64,000 nucleotides of DNA from CAZKEW01 sp964558915 (GTDB lineage: Bacteria > Acidobacteriota > Aminicenantia > Aminicenantales > UBA8522): the NCBI GenBank assembly GCA_964558915.1, contig CAZLFV010000001.1:1-64000 (forward strand), written 5' to 3'. The notes under the pieces were generated by a model that was not told the DNA's origin, searched no databases, and was given only the letters and a program-made list of their open reading frames with translations. A program made the position numbers and the translations under genes. Below, piece by piece: positions 25,096 through 33,151 of this stretch; position 1 is the first letter of the stretch, and the number at the start of each line of letters is the position of its first letter.

Positions 25096-25689
25096 ATGCT
25101 GATTATTTTAAGGCGGAAACCATTGTGTTGGATTTTTGGGGTTGGTTTAATCGCTCTGTGTCTGTTTCCTTCGCCGCTCGAAGCAACGTCTCAGGATGAA
25201 ATGAAGCAGATGTATGATCCGATCATCAAGATTTATGGCCGCAGATATAATGTCCCCTCCGACCTCATTCACTCTGTCATTGCCGCTGAGTCTGCCTATA
25301 ACAGCCGGGCTGTTTCTCCCAAGGGAGCGGCGGGGTTGATGCAGCTCATGCCCGAAACAGCTGCCCGGTACGGAGTCCAGGATAGATTTAATGCCGAACA
25401 AAACATTATGGGCGGCGTCCAATACCTCAGGGACTTGTGCCGGCTTTATAGGAACAGGACCAATCTTGTCCTGGCGGCTTATAATGCCGGCCAAGACGCC
25501 TTGAAAAAGTTTAATGGCATCCCTCCTTACCCTGAGACGAGAGAATATATCCGCAGGGTGATGGCCTCTTATTCAAATCCATGGATTAAAGGCGGGACAC
25601 CCGTCCGGAGGATCACGTCACCCGACGGCAAAGCCATCTTTACTAACGACCCCTACTACCATCTGAATATCCGGAAAGATAATCAATAG
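25096..25689 (+). CDS. Soluble lytic transglycosylase-like protein (SLT domain), exported
   Basis: 197 residues from ATG 25096; the frame is open back to a TTG at 25042 inside alaS, but ATG gives a proper signal peptide (LIILRRKPLCWIFGVGLIAL, cut near residue 30). SLT domain motifs: catalytic Glu65 in AAESAYNSRAVSPKGAAG, LMQLMP and LAAYNAG. It cleaves peptidoglycan glycan strands, forming anhydro-muropeptides, in the periplasm. A C-terminal tail (SPDGKAIFTNDPYYHLN) resembles the short DUF4124-like end seen in some homologues. The ribosome site is weak (gacgagga). Confidence 0.88.
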   Translation: MLIILRRKPLCWIFGVGLIALCLFPSPLEATSQDEMKQMYDPIIKIYGRRYNVPSDLIHSVIAAESAYNSRAVSPKGAAGLMQLMPETAARYGVQDRFNAEQNIMGGVQYLRDLCRLYRNRTNLVLAAYNAGQDALKKFNGIPPYPETREYIRRVMASYSNPWIKGGTPVRRITSPDGKAIFTNDPYYHLNIRKDNQ

Positions 25690-25720
25690 GGGTTCACGTC
25701 TTTTTTGCCAGCGAGTCATC

Positions 25721-26656
25721 TCAGACGTATCCTTTGATGGGCAGCCGGCGGGGAAGAATTTCGAATGTGGCCGGAAGACGCCCCAACTGCTCACCGTCGA
25801 GCTCCAAAAGCACGTCTCCTTCTTCTAAACCGACGGCTTCTATCCGCCGGCATGAAATCAACCTGATTTTGGGATGGGCAAGGTGCGTCCCCAGAAAGAT
25901 CTTCCAGCCATGGCGGCAGAATTCCAGAAATTTCATCCCTTTGACCAGGACAAAATCGAACAGGCCGTCGTCGAGCTGCGCTGTGGGTGCCACCTTCATC
26001 CCTTTACCGAATATTCTACCGTTGGCCACTGCGCCCACAAGGTATTCTGCTTCCGGAATTTCTTTGCCATCAACACGGATTCGGAGGCGTTTGCTTTTAT
26101 AGTTAACCATGGCAGAAACGAGACAGCGCACGTAGGAGGATGCTTTTCTCTGGAGCCTGTTTTGGTTGACCCGTTTCACCACTTCACCGCCAAGGCCAAA
26201 GTCGGCCACGTTCAGGAAAAATCGCTCGGATTCTTTCCCGTTGTGGTCCTGAAACGTCACTCTCCCGACGTCGATCAGGGAAGAGGGCGCCTGGGTGATG
26301 ACCTGAAGGGCGTCTTTGAGTCGTCGGGGGATTTTCAGGCTCTTGGTCAGGTCTGAGCCTGTCCCGGAAGGGAGGACGCCGAGCGTCGTTTCAGGATTGA
26401 TGATTTCTCTGCCCTCGAAAAAACCGTTGGCGATCTCATTCATCGTCCCGTCGCCGCCGACTCCGATGATAAGTTCAGAGCCGGCCTTGATCGCTTCCCG
26501 GGCAAGGTCAATGGCCTGGAAGGGCTTTTCTGTGAATTCGTAGGCGAACTCGTGGATATAAGTCTTGATCGCCTCTTTGATCTGTTTCCAGCGTTTCCGC
26601 GTTTTTCCCTGGTTAGACTCCGGGTTGACGATCACCTGGGCCTTGAGGCGTTTCAT
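25721..26656 (-). CDS. Diacylglycerol kinase-family lipid kinase (YegS/BmrU-like)
   Basis: 311 residues. Opens with AQVIVNPESNQGKTRKRW and the nucleotide-binding GVGGDGTMNEIANGF (GGDGT at 67-71). VLPSGTGSDLTKSL and the beta-rich C-terminal domain ending LELDGEQLGRLPATFEILP are as in DagK/YegS enzymes. It phosphorylates a lipid such as diacylglycerol at the inner membrane surface; substrate not determinable. Its start lies 44 bp inside the preceding membrane-protein gene, suggesting coupled expression. Confidence 0.9.
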   Translation of the reverse strand: MKRLKAQVIVNPESNQGKTRKRWKQIKEAIKTYIHEFAYEFTEKPFQAIDLAREAIKAGSELIIGVGGDGTMNEIANGFFEGREIINPETTLGVLPSGTGSDLTKSLKIPRRLKDALQVITQAPSSLIDVGRVTFQDHNGKESERFFLNVADFGLGGEVVKRVNQNRLQRKASSYVRCLVSAMVNYKSKRLRIRVDGKEIPEAEYLVGAVANGRIFGKGMKVAPTAQLDDGLFDFVLVKGMKFLEFCRHGWKIFLGTHLAHPKIRLISCRRIEAVGLEEGDVLLELDGEQLGRLPATFEILPRRLPIKGYV

Positions 26657-27143
26657 CTTTCGTTCCTTGAACGGGCAGGGGTTTTTTCTTGCCGAAAAGA
26701 GACGCTCCGATCACTCCGCCCAACGCGCCGAAGACTGCGAAGACCGCCATGGAAATCACCAGACTCAGCATAAACCAGGCCGGAGAGATTCCCCCCTTTC
26801 CCATTTCCAGCCATTTTTCCCAGCCCGAAGGCATATCTTCCGTGAACTGGGAGAACTGTTCCATGAACCTTTGGAGGAACTGTTGATTCAAGGCCTGAAA
26901 AGGGAGGCTGACAACGGAATCGACGACTGCGCCAATGATGCCCGCAAATATGCCGACAATAGCCCCGTCCCCGGATGTCAGGGAGACTGTTGAGTTTCTG
27001 GCCAGAAGGTAAGAGGCCAACATGGCTCCTCCGATAATCCAGAGGCAGCAAAGACAATTGACTAACGGAATCGCCATGAGCACTCCTGCCACTCCACCGC
27101 CGACGAGAGCCGGAATGAACATCCCTCTAGGCTGATTGCTCAT
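26613..27143 (-). CDS. Polytopic membrane protein of unknown function
   Basis: 176 residues with about four hydrophobic segments: FIPALVGGGVAGVLMAIPLV, LWIIGGAMLASYLLA, GAIVGIFAGIIGAVVDSVV and MLSLVISMAVFAVFGALGG. An amphipathic loop (residues ~85-120) separates the halves, and the tail is short, basic and Pro/Gly-rich. A Cys pair (CLCC) sits in the first loop. The pattern of Gly-rich helices resembles DUF4199/DUF5518-type proteins but I cannot assign it. A ribosome site (ggaggaacg) precedes ATG 27143. The last 44 bp overlap the lipid kinase start. Confidence 0.6.
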   Translation of the reverse strand: MSNQPRGMFIPALVGGGVAGVLMAIPLVNCLCCLWIIGGAMLASYLLARNSTVSLTSGDGAIVGIFAGIIGAVVDSVVSLPFQALNQQFLQRFMEQFSQFTEDMPSGWEKWLEMGKGGISPAWFMLSLVISMAVFAVFGALGGVIGASLFGKKKPLPVQGTKDETPQGPGDRQPGV

Positions 27144-27205
27144 CGTTCCTCCTCATTGATCGGATTGTCCTTATTCTAAGGGGATTGAGTTTTCGATTTC
27201 AAGGT

Positions 27206-27688
27206 TTATTTTCCTTCCGAACCCTTCTTTCCGATATTCTGCAATAGGTCGGCCAACCCGGTAATAAAATAAAAGGGCAACAGGGACCCCCAGAGCAATC
27301 CGATGCCAAACCTGGCGGCGTTGGACGTCTCCCATAGCCCGATCAGGTTGCCCAGCGTGTCTGTTACGATGGGAAAAGAAATCAGCATAAAGATGCTTGT
27401 CCTGGGCAAAGAAGCTTCATCAAATCCTCTCAGGAAGGGGTAAAGACTGACTCCGATGAAAAAACCTGCATAAATACCGAGACAGCGAGCGCAGACAGCC
27501 AGCGGCTGTCCAAAAATATGGAAAGACCGCGAGGAAAGCTGATGACAAACAGGAGAGAAGACTGAATAGACAAGCCTAGCTCCGGGGCGGGAATGACTCC
27601 GCAAATAGGGCGCCCAGAAAATAGCCGCAAGCCATGCACCGATCCCAATTGCGGTTAAAACATAAGTCAAAATGATGCGTTTGTTCAT
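27206..27688 (-). CDS. DUF2085 family membrane protein
   Basis: 160 residues from ATG 27688 (MNKRIILTYVL), preceded by ggaaga. The longer frame would run into the upstream gene and adds no conserved sequence. The DUF2085 signature is clear: VCHQLSSRSFHIFGQPLAVCARCLG (split: CHQ at 48-50, RSF at 54-56, Cys66/Cys69). Four to five membrane helices. The paired cysteines and histidine suggest metal or heme binding, but the family function is unknown. It lies 19 bp downstream of the GT87 gene on the same strand. Confidence 0.82.
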   Translation of the reverse strand: MNKRIILTYVLTAIGIGAWLAAIFWAPYLRSHSRPGARLVYSVFSPVCHQLSSRSFHIFGQPLAVCARCLGIYAGFFIGVSLYPFLRGFDEASLPRTSIFMLISFPIVTDTLGNLIGLWETSNAARFGIGLLWGSLLPFYFITGLADLLQNIGKKGSEGK

Positions 27689-27707
27689 TCTTCCAGGCAC
27701 GGCATTT

Positions 27708-28865
27708 TCACGCGTGGCCCCTGACCCGGAGATAGGCCAGAAACCCAATGAGGACCAGAAAATTGACCGTGATAACCGACCAAGACATGAAGCGAGCATA
27801 AGGCTCTCTTCCCATGAGGTCAAATAATGAGAGGGCGATGACCGCGAAATTCAGACATAGAATGGCCTTCCAAAAGGAGCTGTATTTATCGAAATGGGAG
27901 AGGACAAGCATGACGGCCGGAGCCGAGGAGAGAAGTGTATAGTCCCAACCCAGGGGCGAGATGAGGGGAATGAGGCTCAAGAGCAGGAAGCCATCCAGGA
28001 CCCCGGGTTCTGGGGTTTTGGCTTTCCGGAGAATAAGAACAAGAACCAGCCCCGCCAGGACGGCTAGCGAGATGAGATAAAAGGCCAGAGACAGGTTTTG
28101 CCGGCTTGTCCATTTGGTGAAGAAACCGACGAGAGAGATGTTGTCCTGGCTGGAGAAAAGAGATGGAGTCGAGGCGCGAAGCGAAGACTGCCATTCCCAG
28201 AGCACCTTGAAATTTCCCCTGAGGCCATAGAACATTGAGGGCGCCAGGACAGCCAAACCCAGGACAATGATTCCTGCTCCGAGGGTCAAATACTTTTTTC
28301 GGATGATGAAATATGGAAAAAAGATGGCCGCGTAGGGCTTGAGTGCAGTGGACAAGCCGAGAAATATTCCCGAACCGGCCTGCCGGCGAGCGAGGCTTTT
28401 TCCTTGGATAAGCAGCGACATCATCAGGAGGAGCAGGAAAGTGATCAGGGCATTGATCTGCCCGAGCTGGACCTCCCTGAAGAGATATCTGGCTAAGATC
28501 AAGAATGAAAGGAAGCCGATGGTCAATGATTTCCTTTTATCGAGATGGAGGAGTTTTAAGGCGAGGAAAAAGATTAGGGCCAGGGAAACCAAGACGATCC
28601 CATACCATATTCCTTTGGCAGCAGATAGGGGAAGCAGGCTCAGCGGCAGGTAGAGAAAAGCGGAGAAGGGCAGATACTTGAATTGATAGTGTCCGTCAGA
28701 GGCACGATAAAGAGTCTCCCCGAGCCGGAGCCGCTGGGCTGCCTGATAATTCACCTCAAAATCGAGCATCTCATTTTTCACCCGGAGGAGAAAAATCAGG
28801 CATAAGGAGACGAGAAGAAGCAACAGGATAAGCGCGCTGGACGAGCGAATAGCCATGGTCTTCAA
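27708..28865 (-). CDS. GT87-family (DUF2029) membrane glycosyltransferase-like protein
   Basis: 385 residues with about ten hydrophobic helices. The first loop carries the acidic motif NEMLDFEVNYQAAQRLRLGE typical of polyprenol-phosphate-sugar-dependent GT-C enzymes (Asp34 the likely catalytic residue), followed by YLPFSAFLYLPLSLLP, and later ALKPYAAIFFPYFI. GT87 enzymes such as mycobacterial PimE transfer mannose from a lipid carrier outside the membrane; the sugar and acceptor here are unknown. Head gene of the minus-strand membrane-protein cluster that ends with the lipid kinase. Confidence 0.8.
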   Translation of the reverse strand: MKTMAIRSSSALILLLLLVSLCLIFLLRVKNEMLDFEVNYQAAQRLRLGETLYRASDGHYQFKYLPFSAFLYLPLSLLPLSAAKGIWYGIVLVSLALIFFLALKLLHLDKRKSLTIGFLSFLILARYLFREVQLGQINALITFLLLLMMSLLIQGKSLARRQAGSGIFLGLSTALKPYAAIFFPYFIIRKKYLTLGAGIIVLGLAVLAPSMFYGLRGNFKVLWEWQSSLRASTPSLFSSQDNISLVGFFTKWTSRQNLSLAFYLISLAVLAGLVLVLILRKAKTPEPGVLDGFLLLSLIPLISPLGWDYTLLSSAPAVMLVLSHFDKYSSFWKAILCLNFAVIALSLFDLMGREPYARFMSWSVITVNFLVLIGFLAYLRVRGHA

Positions 28866-28990
28866 GGCTAACCGAGACCTGGCTTTTTGTCAATCTGCCC
28901 TGTCAGCCAGAGATTTTTTCATTAAGGATTTGACAGATCATAAAGCAACGTGTAAATTTGTCTCATCATGCCTTTATAGGAGGACGGAGA

Positions 28991-30820
28991 ATGACCACGT
29001 ATCATCGGGCCATCGGTCTTCTCATTGTGTTCCTTGTCACCGGAACATACATTTATTCTCAAACGGAAGATGCCGCCAGGCTCTTTGACCAGAATAAAGA
29101 AGCCGTGCTCTCACTCCATGTTTATGGGGGAAACAAAGAGCTCATCGCCAAAGGCGTCGGCTTCGGCCTGAGCGAGGATGTCATTGCCACGTGCTACCAT
29201 CTCGTCAGCGAGGCGGGAGAAGTGGAAGCCACGACTTACAAAGGGAAGAAATTAAGGGTCGACGGTATAATCGCGGTGGATAAGAACTCTGACGTAGCCT
29301 TGCTCAGGATTAAGGGCAAAGTGCCCATCCTCCCGCTGGGAAATTCCGATGCGCTGAAGCAGGCAGACAGGATTTTTGCCCTCGGAGCCAACGAGTCAGG
29401 AGAGATCATGGTGTCTGAGGGAACAGTGAGAAACGTTGCCAAAATCTCCGAGACTCTCTCCATCATTGAGCCGTCTCTTGCTGTCCCTGACGGGTTCGCA
29501 GGAGGGCCGTTACTCATGCTGGATGGGCAGACCGCGGGCCTTACGCTCATCCTTGAGAAGGTGGCCAGGGTCGGAATACCGGCAAACCTGTGGAAAAATC
29601 TGCCCAGGTTGGCCAAGGCGACGCCATTCAAAGACTGGGCCAAGGAAGATTATTTTACGACTTTCGAAGGCGCCTTTCTGGCCGGACGCATTTTTAGCCT
29701 GATCGACGACCAGGGGAATGCCAAGAAATATCTGGAAAGGGTGATCAAGCTCAACCCGTCCACCACTGAGGCTTATGCCCTTCTGGCCTCCGTATATTCT
29801 CAACAGAGGGACTATTCCTCGGCCATAACTGCCTTTAATAAAGTGGTCCAACTCGACCCGAGTCGAGCCACGGCTTATTTTGGATTGGGAGAGAATTATG
29901 CCCGGATGCAGCGCTGGAGCGATGCGGTAGCAGCGCTGGAAAGGGGCGTTTCCATAAACAGCGCCAACAAGGAGGCCTATTTTGCCATCGGCAACGCCTA
30001 CGAAGAGTTGCGCAATTTCACCGAAGCGGCGGAGGCCTATGAAAAATATATCAACGCGAAACCTGAAATCACCTGGACAGGTTATCTGCGTTTGGGCAGT
30101 TGCCGGATGGAGCTGGGGGAGTATGACAAAGCTGTTGCTGCTTTTGAGGAGGCTCAGAAAGGTCAGCCCAAAGACATCAATGTGAACTACAAGTTGGCCC
30201 AGGCTTATGAGAAGATGGGCCAGCTAGAGAAGGCGCAAGCCACGTATGAAAACCTCGCCGTCCTCAACCCGTCGGAAGCCGCAACCTATTATGGGCGGAT
30301 CGTCATCATGTACGACAGTGCCGGCCGCTATGAAAATGCGATAGCTGCCTCCAAGAAAGTGATCGAGCTCAACCCGAAAAGCGAGATCGCGGTCTACAAT
30401 TTGGGGATCATGTATCTGAAGCTCGACAGATGCGATGAAGCCATCGCGACGTTCAAGGAGGCTTTAGCCATCAGGGCGGATTACGACTATGCTTATTATA
30501 ATATCGGGATCTGTTACTCCAAGCAGAAAAAATGGAAAGACGCCGTCGCCGCTTTTAAGAATTTTGTCGCGCTGGTCCCCGATAACTCGGACGCATGGCT
30601 GAACATTGGCATCGGTTACATGCAGCTGAAAGACTTCGAATCGGCTCTCGAGCCTCTCAAGAAATGCGTTGATTTGAGGCCGGATTACGGGGTGGCCCTG
30701 TTTAACCTGGCCATCGTCTACCTGAACCTCAAAGATAACCTGAGCGCGCGCGACGTTTACCGAACCCTTGTCGCCGTAGACCCAGCGCTGGCGGAAAGAC
30801 TGAAAAAATATCTGAGATAA
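28991..30820 (+). CDS. Exported trypsin-fold pseudoprotease with C-terminal TPR array
   Basis: 609 residues from ATG 28991, preceded by aggaggacggaga. Signal peptide: TTYHRAIGLLIVFLVTGTYI. Residues ~30-220 form an HtrA/S1C-like fold with His70 (VIATCYHLVS) and Asp101 (KNSDVALLRI). The serine motif, normally G-x-S-G-G-P, reads GFAGGPL, so the nucleophile is Ala170 and the site looks dead. Residues ~228-609 hold about ten TPR units (for example YALLASVYSQQRDYSSAITA, AYFGLGENYARMQRWSDAVA). It is more likely a scaffold or sensor in the periplasm than a protease. Confidence 0.85.
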   Translation: MTTYHRAIGLLIVFLVTGTYIYSQTEDAARLFDQNKEAVLSLHVYGGNKELIAKGVGFGLSEDVIATCYHLVSEAGEVEATTYKGKKLRVDGIIAVDKNSDVALLRIKGKVPILPLGNSDALKQADRIFALGANESGEIMVSEGTVRNVAKISETLSIIEPSLAVPDGFAGGPLLMLDGQTAGLTLILEKVARVGIPANLWKNLPRLAKATPFKDWAKEDYFTTFEGAFLAGRIFSLIDDQGNAKKYLERVIKLNPSTTEAYALLASVYSQQRDYSSAITAFNKVVQLDPSRATAYFGLGENYARMQRWSDAVAALERGVSINSANKEAYFAIGNAYEELRNFTEAAEAYEKYINAKPEITWTGYLRLGSCRMELGEYDKAVAAFEEAQKGQPKDINVNYKLAQAYEKMGQLEKAQATYENLAVLNPSEAATYYGRIVIMYDSAGRYENAIAASKKVIELNPKSEIAVYNLGIMYLKLDRCDEAIATFKEALAIRADYDYAYYNIGICYSKQKKWKDAVAAFKNFVALVPDNSDAWLNIGIGYMQLKDFESALEPLKKCVDLRPDYGVALFNLAIVYLNLKDNLSARDVYRTLVAVDPALAERLKKYLR

Positions 30821-31011
30821 ACGATTTCCGCTTGGTTATCATTTTGCTGTCGAAGGGGGGTTGTCGGCGCTTGGACAGACTTAGTTTGACTATAGACGGC
30901 TCCTTAGTTTACCATCGCTACCGAAATGATGAAACCGACACTAAAAATGTTCCCGTGCCTCCACCTTGATGGATTCGATCTTGGTGAGTGTAAAATTTAA
31001 GAGGCAATAAA
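30821..31011. other. Transition from GC-rich backbone to AT-rich island
   Basis: No gene is supported. GC content falls across this stretch towards the AT-rich block that follows. A TTGACT at 30886-30891 has only a poor -10 partner. A minus-strand open frame here has no ribosome site and no recognisable sequence. Confidence 0.35.
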
Positions 31012-31119
31012 ATGAAATCACAAAAACTGAACTTGGTTTTCGTAATCATGTCATCCTTCATTGGATTTATAATTTTCTCTGCGTGTACGCACTTGAACAT
31101 TGAACAATTGAGTGAATGA
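31012..31119 (+). CDS. Tiny predicted lipoprotein (35 residues)
   Basis: ATG 31012 follows a good ribosome site (aagagg, 8 nt upstream). The product starts MKSQKLNLVFVIMSSFIGF and has the lipobox-like IIFSAC with Cys25, then THLNIEQLSE and stop. Basic start, hydrophobic core and FSAC fit signal peptidase II processing to an ~11-residue lipopeptide, reminiscent of small lysis- or entericidin-type lipoproteins by architecture only. Base composition matches the AT-rich gene that follows 69 bp later, so the two may be one transferred unit. It could also be the remnant 5' end of a longer lipoprotein gene. Confidence 0.5.
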   Translation: MKSQKLNLVFVIMSSFIGFIIFSACTHLNIEQLSE

Positions 31120-31188
31120 GGCAGAGCCATAATTTGCAGGATGGGAAGTTTTTTAGAGTTAACTAAAACTTTTAAAAGGAGGCACAAA

Positions 31189-32739
31189 ATGAAACGAATA
31201 ATAAAAATTTCGTATGGAAGTATTTTGCTTATAAGTATGTACTTATGTACTTCGTCATTTTTATTTGTACAGGATTATGACAGCGAACCTTGCTGTAATA
31301 GAGACATTGGTACACCAAGAGTTCAAATGCCATCTGACCAGTATACTGACTGGGGTGGGTTTATGGAGGTTAGTTCTGAGCAATATTTCTTCGAACCATC
31401 TGTTATAGAAAACCTTTGGGATGAATGCCCCATAGAAATAACTTTTAAGAACATTGATGCCCTTATGGATTGGTATAATCTTATCAATAAAATTGATACG
31501 ATTTACTATAAGAAAGTAGATCCGCTTCAAATAGAGTCACAAAAAAAATTAGAGGAATTAGATTATCTAATTATTGGCACTATTATCCCAGAGAAAATAA
31601 TTGGCAAAACAAAAATATGGTGCGAAGAGGGTTATGAACCTGGATCGGAAGTTTGCTGGGGAGGTAACCTGATTGGGAGTTTTCGCTTTAAATGGGAATT
31701 AGTGGATAATCATCACAATAAAGCGGTCGTCACTACTCTGGAAACACGGTGGGATGGGGAAATCCATGACTATATGGGTTATCTAAACCCGAATGATAAA
31801 AAAACATATTTTGATAAAATAACAGAGATGACAAAATCCGTGGCGAATCTCGATGAGATTATTTATGATTATGAACAGATGCCATTAAAGTGCAAAATAA
31901 AATTAGAGGATGGCCGTGATTATGTTGAGAATGGCGAGACGATTAAAATCAATTTAGCTGAAATTAACGATTTTAAAGGAAGAACAGCCAAAGAGTGGCA
32001 ATATTTAATGGTGAAGGTTGATAAAGGGAAAATAACTAATGGAAAACCTTGCAGAGATTGTGGAAGAGGAGAAGAAGAATACAAGATATTTGAAGTTGGA
32101 AATGGAAATGTAGAGATCAATTATAAAGCTCCGGATGAATGTAAGAATCAAAAAGAAAAGATTTTTATTTATAACACCTGCGAACACAGGGTATATCAAG
32201 CTGGATATATTGATTCATTCAATCCTAAAAAGGAAATAGCCAACAAAGAATTTGACATTGTATGTGCACGTGGTTACATCGAATATAACCACACTGTTAA
32301 AATTGGTTATAGTTCGTTTAGTCAAAATATGTCATTCAACGGATCTGTGCCTTTCCGGATAAAACAACCATCTAAAGGCAGTAAAGATAAACCAAAAATT
32401 GAAGGTTCGGGCGATGTTAATTTCTCTGTGAACGGGGAGGCAGACAAATGTACCTGGAGTGGTAACTCTCCAATTCATGTTCAATTGGAAGGTGAAATAT
32501 TAATTGAAAATGAAGGACCATATATTGAATTAAAATTCAATGAAAAGGTTCCTAATATCTGGCCAGTTACTCAATTATGTCCTGATAAAAAACCAGAAAA
32601 GATAATGATGCCTGTGATGATACCAGCTCAATATGATAAGATGAAATTTAAATTTGAAGATGGATTTTCTATAACAAAACCTTTTCAAGGTATGGGTGGC
32701 AGTGGCACATATAGTTGGACTTTACATTTGGGCAAGTAA
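31189..32739 (+). CDS. Secreted Cys-rich protein of unknown function, AT-rich gene
   Basis: 516 residues from ATG 31189, preceded by a near-perfect ribosome site (aaaggagg). Signal peptide: IIKISYGSILLISMYLCTSS. The mature part has many cysteines (CC at about 36-37, CRDCGRG, TCEH, DIVCARG), suggesting disulfides. A central segment (KIKLEDGRDYVENGETIKI, VDKGKITNGK, NVEINYKAPDEC) resembles bacterial Ig-like beta-sandwich domains. I do not recognise the whole protein. Codon use is strongly A/T-ending, unlike all neighbours, indicating recent acquisition. No partner genes are visible apart from the tiny lipoprotein upstream. Confidence 0.75.
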   Translation: MKRIIKISYGSILLISMYLCTSSFLFVQDYDSEPCCNRDIGTPRVQMPSDQYTDWGGFMEVSSEQYFFEPSVIENLWDECPIEITFKNIDALMDWYNLINKIDTIYYKKVDPLQIESQKKLEELDYLIIGTIIPEKIIGKTKIWCEEGYEPGSEVCWGGNLIGSFRFKWELVDNHHNKAVVTTLETRWDGEIHDYMGYLNPNDKKTYFDKITEMTKSVANLDEIIYDYEQMPLKCKIKLEDGRDYVENGETIKINLAEINDFKGRTAKEWQYLMVKVDKGKITNGKPCRDCGRGEEEYKIFEVGNGNVEINYKAPDECKNQKEKIFIYNTCEHRVYQAGYIDSFNPKKEIANKEFDIVCARGYIEYNHTVKIGYSSFSQNMSFNGSVPFRIKQPSKGSKDKPKIEGSGDVNFSVNGEADKCTWSGNSPIHVQLEGEILIENEGPYIELKFNEKVPNIWPVTQLCPDKKPEKIMMPVMIPAQYDKMKFKFEDGFSITKPFQGMGGSGTYSWTLHLGK

Positions 32740-32897
32740 GAATTATTAATGTTGAGACTGCAAAGAAAAACCATCTGATACATAGACTGTAAGAATCAAC
32801 AGGGAGGTGTTGTCGAATCAACTGCTCTATTTTTTATCAAATAAATCAGACAGATGTATTAAACAAAATTATGGCCATTATTGGCGTATCGCTCTGT

Positions 32898-32927
32898 TTG
32901 ACAGCAGGCCTCGACATGTGGTAAAAA
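32898..32927 (+). promoter_or_regulatory. Putative promoter of tRNA-Leu
   Basis: TTGACA (32898-32903), 18-bp spacer, TAAAAA (32922-32927), about 70 bp upstream of the tRNA. The region 32740-32997 otherwise holds no supported gene. Confidence 0.4.
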
Positions 32928-32998
32928 AGAATCTATCCCTGCACCGGAAGAGGTGCTCTATCCATCGTCAGCGGGCCATATATTTATCAATCCTGTAC

Positions 32999-33083
32999 GG
33001 GCAGGTGGCGGAATAGGCAGACGCGCTAGGCTTAGGACCTAGTTCCTGATGAAGGAGTGCGGGTTCGACTCCCGCTCTGCCCA
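32999..33083 (+). tRNA. tRNA-Leu (anticodon UAG)
   Basis: Acceptor strands GGGCAGG/TCTGCCC pair with a G-U at the last position. The D-arm lies in TGGCGGAATAGGCAGACGC. The anticodon stem GCTAGG/CCTAG encloses loop CTTAGGA, with anticodon TAG reading CUA leucine codons. A class II long variable arm (TTCCTGATGAAGGAG region) and T-arm GCGGGTTCGACTCCCGC follow. Discriminator base A at 33083; CCA is not encoded (next bases cat). It marks the right border of the AT-rich segment. Confidence 0.95.
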
Positions 33084-33151
33084 CATCCCTTTTGCGCCCC
33101 GTGGAGATGATGGCTTGACGGACTTTTTGCCCCGAGGCGAGGAAAACTGAA

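Noticed and set aside
30918..31187. 89-codon minus-strand frame in the AT-rich transition
   Set aside because: No ribosome site or recognisable sequence, and it opposes the tiny lipoprotein gene that has good signals.
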